A stretch of DNA of 64,000 nucleotides from Gordonibacter faecis (GTDB taxonomy: Bacteria > Actinomycetota > Coriobacteriia > Coriobacteriales > Eggerthellaceae). Where the stretch lies: assembly GCF_030077735.1 (NCBI RefSeq), contig NZ_JASJEU010000008.1:1-64000 (forward strand), read 5' to 3'. Below are positions 59,029-64,000 of the stretch, one piece after another (position 1 is the first letter of the stretch; each line of letters begins with the position of its first letter). Made by a program: the position numbers and the translations under genes. The notes beneath the pieces are model-generated. The model saw only the letters and a list, made by a program, of their open reading frames with translations, ran no database searches and was not told where the DNA came from.

Positions 59029-60165
59029 TTACGCCGTGGCGTACCCGTCTGGGTTGCCCGACTGCCAACGCCAGCTGTCGGCGCACATGCGGTCCAGGTC
59101 GTATTCCGCCGTCCAGCCCAGTTCATCGCGCGCTTTGTCGCACGCGGCGTAGTTCTCGGCGATGTCGCCCGCGCGGCGCGGCTTAATCTCATAGGGAAGC
59201 TCGCGCCCGCACGCGCGCTCAAACGCGTGCACCACATCAAGCACGCTTGAGCCCTTCCCCGTGCCCAGGTTGAAGATGCCTACACCGCGCCGCGTGCCGT
59301 CCACTGCCGGCTCGCCCGCAAGCGAGCCCAGGCCGCGCGGCTCGCCGGTGCCCACTTTGCCGCCCATCCAATCGAGCGCCGCCACGTGCCCGCGGGCCAG
59401 GTCAACCACGTGAATGTAGTCGCGTACGCCCGTGCCGTCGGGGGTGGGGTAGTCGTCACCGAACACGCCCACGCGCTCAAGCTTGCCCACGGCCACCTGC
59501 GCCACGTAAGGCAGCAGGTTGTTCGGAATGCCCTTCGGGTCCTCGCCAATGAGGCCGCTCTCGTGCGCGCCGATGGGGTTGAAGTAGCGCAGCAGCACGA
59601 CATTCCACTCATTGTCGCCCACGTAGAGGTCCGTCAGCACCTGTTCAAGCATGCTTTTTGTTTGGCCGTAGGGGTTCGTGGCATCGTGCTTCGGGCAATC
59701 CTCGGTAATGGGAATGAACTCGGGTTCGCCATACACCGTGGCGCTCGACGAGAACACGAGGTTCTTCACGTCGTGAGCGCGCGCCACATCGCACAAAACC
59801 AGCGTGCCGGCCACATTGTTCCAGTAGTATTCCAGCGGCTTCTGCACGCTTTCGCCCACGGCCTTGAAGCCGGCGAAGTGGATGATGGCGTCGATGTCGT
59901 GTTCCGCGAAGATGCGCTCAAGCGCGTCGCGGTCCAGGATGCTGGCCTCGTAGAACGCCAGGCGCGGGTCGTCGGGCGCAAGGCCGGTGATCTGCCGCAC
60001 GCGGTCGAGCGCCACGGCACTCGAGTTGCTGAGGTCGTCCACCACCACGACGCGATACCCCTGATTCAGCAGCTCAACGCAGGTATGGCTCCCAATAAAC
60101 CCGGCGCCTCCTGTCACGAGCACGCATGTTTCGCCATGATCTTTCGCTAGGCTCTTGTTCGCCAT
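59029..60165 (-). CDS. galE: UDP-glucose 4-epimerase
   Basis: This 378-residue enzyme interconverts UDP-glucose and UDP-galactose using bound NAD. The Rossmann motif TGGAGFIGSH is at about residues 18-27; catalytic residues are in SSSATVYG and NPYGQTK (Tyr-x-x-x-Lys); DYIHVVDLARGH and a late GTGKGSSVLDVV are typical of GalE. The length is slightly above the usual 340 because of an insertion near GLGSLAGEPAVDGTRR. The start MANKSLAKDHGE was chosen because longer starts read into the promoter. The product feeds cell-surface polysaccharide synthesis. Confidence 0.95.
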   Translation of the reverse strand: MANKSLAKDHGETCVLVTGGAGFIGSHTCVELLNQGYRVVVVDDLSNSSAVALDRVRQITGLAPDDPRLAFYEASILDRDALERIFAEHDIDAIIHFAGFKAVGESVQKPLEYYWNNVAGTLVLCDVARAHDVKNLVFSSSATVYGEPEFIPITEDCPKHDATNPYGQTKSMLEQVLTDLYVGDNEWNVVLLRYFNPIGAHESGLIGEDPKGIPNNLLPYVAQVAVGKLERVGVFGDDYPTPDGTGVRDYIHVVDLARGHVAALDWMGGKVGTGEPRGLGSLAGEPAVDGTRRGVGIFNLGTGKGSSVLDVVHAFERACGRELPYEIKPRRAGDIAENYAACDKARDELGWTAEYDLDRMCADSWRWQSGNPDGYATA

Positions 60166-60278
60166 GGTCCCTCGCTTTCGCCCTGTGGCGCACCCGCGCC
60201 GACATTTCTTGTTCCCACTATCGTACCAGCCCCCGCTCCCGCCCGCCGTATTGCGCGACAAAACACCACGAGCGCGTG
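60166..60278. other. Short intergenic region upstream of galE
   Basis: This 113-base stretch lies between the galE start and the small membrane peptide gene on the same strand. It probably holds the galE promoter. I see no other feature. Confidence 0.4.
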
Positions 60279-60368
60279 TCAGCAAGTTGAAAAAGGTCTT
60301 CGATAATTATCCTTGATAAAGAATAAATAAGCGATTAAGATACCTACTAGAGCAGGAACAACAAGCAT
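60279..60368 (-). CDS. 29-residue single-helix membrane peptide
   Basis: A minus-strand frame encodes MLVVPALVGILIAYLFFIKD then NYRRPFSTC. It has one hydrophobic helix, a positively charged end, and an excellent AAGGAGGAG ribosome site four bases upstream of the ATG. The size and pattern recall KdpF-like or other small membrane proteins, but no kdp genes are near. The local DNA is AT-rich compared with the neighbouring genes. The ribosome site is the main support; there is no family evidence. Confidence 0.5.
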   Translation of the reverse strand: MLVVPALVGILIAYLFFIKDNYRRPFSTC

Positions 60369-60393
60369 ACTCTCCTCCTTCTCTTCACTCGTC

Positions 60394-60430
60394 CACCACA
60401 AGGCCGCCTCCCCCTAGCGGCCTTGTGGTG
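60394..60430. terminator. Hairpin with a 13-base stem
   Basis: ACCACAAGGCCGC pairs with GCGGCCTTGTGGT with an eleven-base loop. There is no U-tract on either strand. It lies upstream of the small membrane peptide gene on the minus strand, so it may be a leader structure rather than a terminator. Confidence 0.45.
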
Positions 60431-60535
60431 CCTCTCGCAAAAAGCACCCCCCCTTCCACCACTCATTTTTCGTCACTCATTTACTCCTTGTGCATCGACT
60501 TGGTGAGATTTGGGCGACGGGGAACGTGCATTGAC

Positions 60536-60541
60536 TATAAT
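60536..60541 (+). promoter_or_regulatory. Probable -10 box of the phosphohexomutase gene
   Basis: TATAAT with a preceding TGAC lies 68 bases before the GTG start. The -35 region is weak (TTGGGC at 20 bases' distance), so the call is tentative. Confidence 0.4.
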
Positions 60542-60609
60542 AGGAAGGACTAGAGCGCAGCGCGGGCGAACGTTCGGCCTCGCTGCTTCCCGTGCGGAAA
60601 GGACACCCA

Positions 60610-62022
60610 GTGGCAGATATTCACTTCGGTACCGACGGATGGCGTGCCATCATTGGCGAGGACTTTACGGACGAAAACCTCGTGCGCGTGGTTGACGCGG
60701 CGGCGTGCATCTTCAAGGAAGATGCGGTGGCCGCAGGCCGGCCCGCCGAGGCACCAGGCACGCTTCTTATTGGTCACGATTGCCGCAAGGATGCGCACGC
60801 GTATGCCCAGCTGGCAGCCCAAGTTGCGGCCGCGCACGGCTTCAACGTGAAGCTCACGCAGGACTACTGCCCCACGCCGACGCTGTGCTGGTCGGTGGCG
60901 CAGGATGCGGAAGCCGTGGGCGGCATCATGCTCACGAGCAGCCACAACCCGGCCGAGTACCTGGGCGTGAAGCTGCGCATGGCCGACGGCGGCGCCGCTG
61001 GCAAAGAGTTCACCGACCGCGTGGAAGCCGTGCTGCCCGACGCGGCCACCGATGCGCGTGGCGCGTATGAGGAAGTCGACCTCATGACGTCCTACCTCGC
61101 GGCTCTGAAAAAGCTCGTGGACGCCGACGCCATCCGCAACGCGCACCTGCGCGTGGTGGTGGACCCGCTCTACGGCGCCGGCCGCAAGCACCTGGCGGGC
61201 CTGCTGCGCGACCTGGGCGTGGAAGTGTGCGAAATCAACAATGCCGAGGATCCCACGTTCGACGGCCTGCATCCCGAGCCCATTCCGCCTTGGGTTGACC
61301 GCTGCATCGCGAAGGTGCCCGAGCTGGGCTTCGACGCGGGCTTCATCAATGACGGCGACGCGGACCGCATCGGCGCGGTGGACGAGCACGGCAACTTCGT
61401 GAACCCGCACCGCATTATCACGCTTCTGGTGTCTCACCTGGCCGAAGATAAGGGTCTGCACGGTCGCGTGGTGTCCACCATCACGGCGTCGGCCATGCTC
61501 ACGCGCCAGTGCAAACGCCTGGGGCTGGAGCTGACCAGCACGCCCGTGGGCTTCAAGTGGATCTACGCCGAAATGGAGAAGGGTGACGTCATGCTGGGAG
61601 GCGAGGAATCCGGCGGCATCGGCATTCCCAGCCACGTGATGGAGCGCGACGGCCTGCTGATGGCGCTGCTTCTGGCCGAGACCATGGCGCAGCGCGGCAT
61701 GAGCCTAGGCCAGCTCGTCGATGACATGTTCGAGAAAGTGGGCAAGCTGGAATTCGAGCGCCGCGGCCTTACCATTACGGAAGACCAGATGGCGAACTTC
61801 CGCGCGAACATCGTGCCGACGTATGCGCCCGACGAGATTTGCGGCAAAAAGGTGGTCGACGTCGATCGCCGCGACGGCGTGAAGTTCTACCTGGAAGGCG
61901 ACGCCTGGGTAATGATGCGCCCCTCTGGCACCGAACCCCTGGTTCGTATTTACGCCGAAGCCGAAACCGTTGACGAAGTCCGCGCATTGTTGGACGCCGC
62001 AGAAGCCGTTGTAACAAAGTAA
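60610..62022 (+). CDS. Phosphoglucomutase/phosphomannomutase family enzyme
   Basis: This 470-residue phosphohexomutase moves a phosphate between C6 and C1 of a hexose. The four active-site parts are intact: the phosphoserine loop TSSHNPAEYLGVK, the metal loop DGDADRIGAVDE, the sugar loop GGEESGG and the phosphate-binding RPSGTEP. The GTG start (after AAAGGA) was chosen; ATG 60592 has no ribosome site. With UDP-glucose epimerase nearby, it likely supplies glucose-1-phosphate or mannose-1-phosphate for surface polymers. The exact sugar cannot be told from sequence. Confidence 0.93.
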   Translation: MADIHFGTDGWRAIIGEDFTDENLVRVVDAAACIFKEDAVAAGRPAEAPGTLLIGHDCRKDAHAYAQLAAQVAAAHGFNVKLTQDYCPTPTLCWSVAQDAEAVGGIMLTSSHNPAEYLGVKLRMADGGAAGKEFTDRVEAVLPDAATDARGAYEEVDLMTSYLAALKKLVDADAIRNAHLRVVVDPLYGAGRKHLAGLLRDLGVEVCEINNAEDPTFDGLHPEPIPPWVDRCIAKVPELGFDAGFINDGDADRIGAVDEHGNFVNPHRIITLLVSHLAEDKGLHGRVVSTITASAMLTRQCKRLGLELTSTPVGFKWIYAEMEKGDVMLGGEESGGIGIPSHVMERDGLLMALLLAETMAQRGMSLGQLVDDMFEKVGKLEFERRGLTITEDQMANFRANIVPTYAPDEICGKKVVDVDRRDGVKFYLEGDAWVMMRPSGTEPLVRIYAEAETVDEVRALLDAAEAVVTK

Positions 62023-62090
62023 AGTGCAAGGGGGGCGACCAAGCGGTCGCTCCCCAAAAAATGTGACGCGCCCGCGCACCATAAAAGTCT

Positions 62091-62122
62091 GACGCGCTTA
62101 CGCGCTACCTATTACGCCAAAA
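62091..62122 (+). repeat. Outer inverted repeat, left copy
   Basis: GACGCGCTTACGCGCTACCT and the following ATTACGCCAAAA recur in reverse complement at 63793-63825 with only two or three changes. The pair bounds the ORF6N gene and its direct repeats. Confidence 0.7.
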
Positions 62123-62231
62123 TGTTGCATGCTCTTGGCATTTATACAGCATTTTGATCAGCCAAGATGCCAAATTGGCATCTTAAAATTCACTCTCCCC
62201 GCGCAGCGGTCTTCGTTGCGTTTCCAAAAGT

Positions 62232-62339
62232 GTGACGCGCTTCGCGCTATTGATTACACCAAGAGATACCTACCCTCCCTACGACTATGACGAGGGCTTT
62301 TTCATGTACCATAAACCTAACTAAAAAGATAATTTTCGC
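62232..62339 (+). repeat. About 108-base direct repeat, left copy
   Basis: This block, starting GTGACGCGCTTCGCGCTA and including CTATGACGAGGG and TACCATAAACCTAACTAAAA, recurs at 63425-63531 with scattered differences. It is AT-richer than the genes around it. Its start is also related to the outer repeat at 62091. Confidence 0.8.
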
Positions 62340-62353
62340 AAAGACTCAGTTCA

Positions 62354-63313
62354 CTATTGCTTGAGGCACGTGAGGATAGCGTTTGCGGCTCCTTCGTCCT
62401 CCAAACGAGCGATGCCGAAACTCTTCTTTCCGGCATCCTTGAGAGACGCGCCAACAAGGTAGGCTTCCACTCCGTCGAGGATAAGGAAGCGGTCATGGAA
62501 AGCGGTGCTGTGGCGCACTTCGAGCTGCGGATACTGCGCGTTAAAGGTGTCTACGTCGCCTTGGGTGAGGTGGGTGCGCGGATGGGTCCACACAATGACG
62601 GCCACCCCTGGAGCCTTTTTGGCGAGAATGTTAAGCGTGCCTACATCGACGTAGCCGTCTATCAGAACAATCTCGCGTTCTGCCTTCTGAACCAGTTCCA
62701 CTAGCAGTTCAAAAGCGTCATAGATCTGGCCGTCGAAAAACACTTTCTGTTTGGGAGCTTCATGCGTCTCCATGTAGTCGAATACACGCTCGAAGCGTTC
62801 ATCAGTGGTTTTCTGATACTGAAGTTGTCGTAACTCTACGGCGCGGATCTGCTCGAACAACGCGGCATTGCTCGCGATGAAATGCCGCATTTCGACGAAG
62901 GCATCCATTATTTGAACGCTCACACGGATGGCTGTTTCGCTCCTGAGCACCGCCGAAAGCATTGCTACACCTTGCTCGGTGAAGGCGTAGGGCATGTATC
63001 TACGTCCGCCTCTGCCGTTTTCCGCGTTTGAGGTCACAATTTGTGACCTCAAAGAATCGGACTCCTCTTTAGTTAGATGGAAGCGGAATCTTTCAGGAAA
63101 TCGGTTGATGTTGCGCCTGACAGCCTGATTCAACGCCTTGGTCTCAACCCCATAAAGCATCGCCAGGTCACTGTCGAGCATGACCTGCGTGCCTCGAACC
63201 GTGTAGATGAGGTTGCGGATCACCGGCTCATTTGAAGGGGCGAGCAACATGCCTCCGCTTGCCCCTTCTGTTTTTATGACGCTGGCGGATAAGCCCTTCT
63301 CTTCTTCCGTCAT
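62354..63313 (-). CDS. ORF6N/KilA-N-domain protein with a phospholipase D-like end
   Basis: This 319-residue protein has an N-terminal ORF6N DNA-binding domain, common in phage antirepressors (VMLDSDLAMLYGVETKALNQ, RNINRFPERFRFHLTKEE, AFTEQGVAMLSAVL). A linker with coiled-coil tendency follows, and the C-terminus resembles a PLD-like fold (VLIDGYVDVGTLNILAKK, HSTAFHDRFLILDG). The HKD Lys is not evident, so catalysis is doubtful. MTEEEKGLSA was chosen as the start (GAAGGGG upstream); ATG 63364 is an alternative. It sits inside direct and inverted repeats and may be mobile. Confidence 0.83.
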   Translation of the reverse strand: MTEEEKGLSASVIKTEGASGGMLLAPSNEPVIRNLIYTVRGTQVMLDSDLAMLYGVETKALNQAVRRNINRFPERFRFHLTKEESDSLRSQIVTSNAENGRGGRRYMPYAFTEQGVAMLSAVLRSETAIRVSVQIMDAFVEMRHFIASNAALFEQIRAVELRQLQYQKTTDERFERVFDYMETHEAPKQKVFFDGQIYDAFELLVELVQKAEREIVLIDGYVDVGTLNILAKKAPGVAVIVWTHPRTHLTQGDVDTFNAQYPQLEVRHSTAFHDRFLILDGVEAYLVGASLKDAGKKSFGIARLEDEGAANAILTCLKQ

Positions 63314-63424
63314 CGTACCCGCCCCTTCTCCCGGTATCATGTGTAGCAGGATATCGGATGTCAAAAATCATCTATAACTATAAAGATAAACTTCTAACAA
63401 GTGATTCATGAATCGTCCTAAAAC

Positions 63425-63531
63425 GTGACGCGCTTCGCGCTACCTATTACGCCAGAAAGCAGCTGCCCTTCCTACCACTATGACGAGGGTTCTTCCAAGT
63501 ACCATAAATCTAACTAAAAAGGTAATCTTCG
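63425..63531 (+). repeat. About 108-base direct repeat, right copy
   Basis: This is the partner of 62232-62339, in the same orientation, lying upstream of the ORF6N gene start. The two copies therefore bracket the gene. Confidence 0.8.
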
Positions 63532-63613
63532 TAGGGGCGCCCTTTCGCGCGCAGCGCAAAAACGCAGGTCAAGTTAGCTTTCATTTATTAACGTCCACCA
63601 GGTACGTCAACCC

Positions 63614-63723
63614 TCGTAGGGATGCTCTCCAGAGCATCCGTTCGCGCGAAGCGCGAAAACAGGGAAGCCGATTGTATTCTCCGCCTTCGGCGGAGCGGAT
63701 GCTCTGGCGAGCATCCCTACGAA
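63614..63723. repeat. Inverted repeat with 26-27-base arms
   Basis: TCGTAGGGATGCTC followed by TCCAGAGCATCCG pairs with CGGATGCTCTGG followed by CGAGCATCCCTACGA. The 55-base centre has two smaller hairpins (CGCGCGAAGCGCG and CTCCGCCTTCGGCGGAG). The structure resembles a MITE-like or bacterial interspersed palindromic repeat. No coding potential is seen. Confidence 0.75.
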
Positions 63724-63792
63724 GGTAACCTAACAGATAAGGTTAACGTTATCTACATATGCCCGCGTCATAAGGCGAGGGTAGGCGGGGTG

Positions 63793-63825
63793 TTTTGGCG
63801 TATTAGGTAGCGCGTAAGCGTGTCA
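63793..63825 (-). repeat. Outer inverted repeat, right copy
   Basis: Read on the minus strand this matches 62091-62122 (CTTACGCGCTACCT, ACGCCAAAA). It lies 480 bases upstream of the ORF6N start. Confidence 0.7.
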
Positions 63826-64000
63826 CTTATTGTGGAGAAAATGTGGAGGCGGGAAGGTGTTGGGTATGGGTCTTGCTGGGGTGTGAGGAATATGTTCTAC
63901 CTGCGGGAATGGGGGTTGGGGGTATGGAATCTGCCAGCAATGGGGGAGATCGGGTACTCTTCACAAACTCCCTCCGCGTGCTACCATGCCGAGCATATCC
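63826..64000. other. Non-coding right edge
   Basis: I see no supported gene in the last 175 bases. A plus-strand frame starting at the ATG at 63840 stays open to the edge, but its residues (many Gly, Trp, Tyr) do not look like a protein start. The region may hold a promoter for a gene beyond the window. Confidence 0.4.

Noticed and set aside
63840..64000. A plus-strand gene start at the right edge
   Set aside because: The frame is open, but the residues are Gly/Trp/Tyr-rich and the ribosome site is poor; it cannot be supported from 53 codons.

Overview
The window looks like a chromosome segment of a GC-rich actinobacterium, most likely a gut member of the Coriobacteriia/Eggerthellaceae. This is an inference from base composition, gene style and the type of mobile element; no rRNA or marker gene is present to prove it. 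The boundary at about 53.26 kb separates two worlds. On the left is a very GC-rich, accessory, almost entirely minus-strand region that I read as most of one large integrative conjugative element (ICE). On the right is ordinary chromosome with a milder base composition.

Element, 1-53,256. The conjugation genes read leftward at the left edge: a PcfB-like protein, a VirD4/TraG coupling ATPase, a small VirB2/Maff2-like membrane protein, a PrgI/VirB3-like protein, a VirB4 ATPase, and an open frame that runs off the window. No relaxase or VirB6 is visible, so part of the machinery lies outside. The other end has an excisionase-like protein and a tyrosine integrase. Next come a complete tRNA-Gly(CCC) and then the 3' half of a second, different tRNA-Gly(CCC). 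That half is probably the chromosomal attachment site, cut at the anticodon loop.

Cargo, 6.5-51 kb. Between the transfer genes and the integrase lies a series of accessory modules: TetR plus methyltransferase; a two-component system plus a TVP38-type membrane protein; an ECF (S, T, fused A) transporter with an AraC regulator, an IrtAB/YbtPQ-like ABC pair and a DtxR regulator; an ECF-sigma plus ABC-2 transporter; an MFS pump with TetR; a two-component system with one ABC ATPase and three FtsX-type permeases; an XRE membrane regulator; an ECF-sigma/anti-sigma pair; and an Opp/Nik-type importer with TetR, a second IrtAB-like pair and a second DtxR. The two metal-related modules suggest capture of foreign siderophores or metallophores, because no biosynthetic genes are present.

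The unusual feature is a small XRE-type helix-turn-helix gene (66-108 codons) that recurs as the last gene of the minus-strand modules. There are eight intact copies (6.5, 11.7, 21.2, 27.2, 29.6, 37.0, 39.9 and 40.8 kb) and one decayed copy (8.4 kb), all in the same orientation and often translationally coupled to the gene before. At 39.7-41.0 kb a chimera built from pieces of two other junctions shows that these genes, and the repeats beside them, serve as sites where modules are joined. I propose that this is a module-capping HTH cassette system; its biochemical function is unknown.

Chromosome, 53.3-64 kb. Here lie a phosphoglycolate-phosphatase-like HAD enzyme, a VanZ-like membrane protein, an XRE regulator, a LytR-CpsA-Psr protein, a membrane diguanylate cyclase, UDP-glucose 4-epimerase, a 29-residue membrane peptide gene, a phosphohexomutase, and an ORF6N-domain gene framed by direct and inverted repeats. 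Envelope sugar metabolism (epimerase, phosphohexomutase, LCP ligase) is the common theme.
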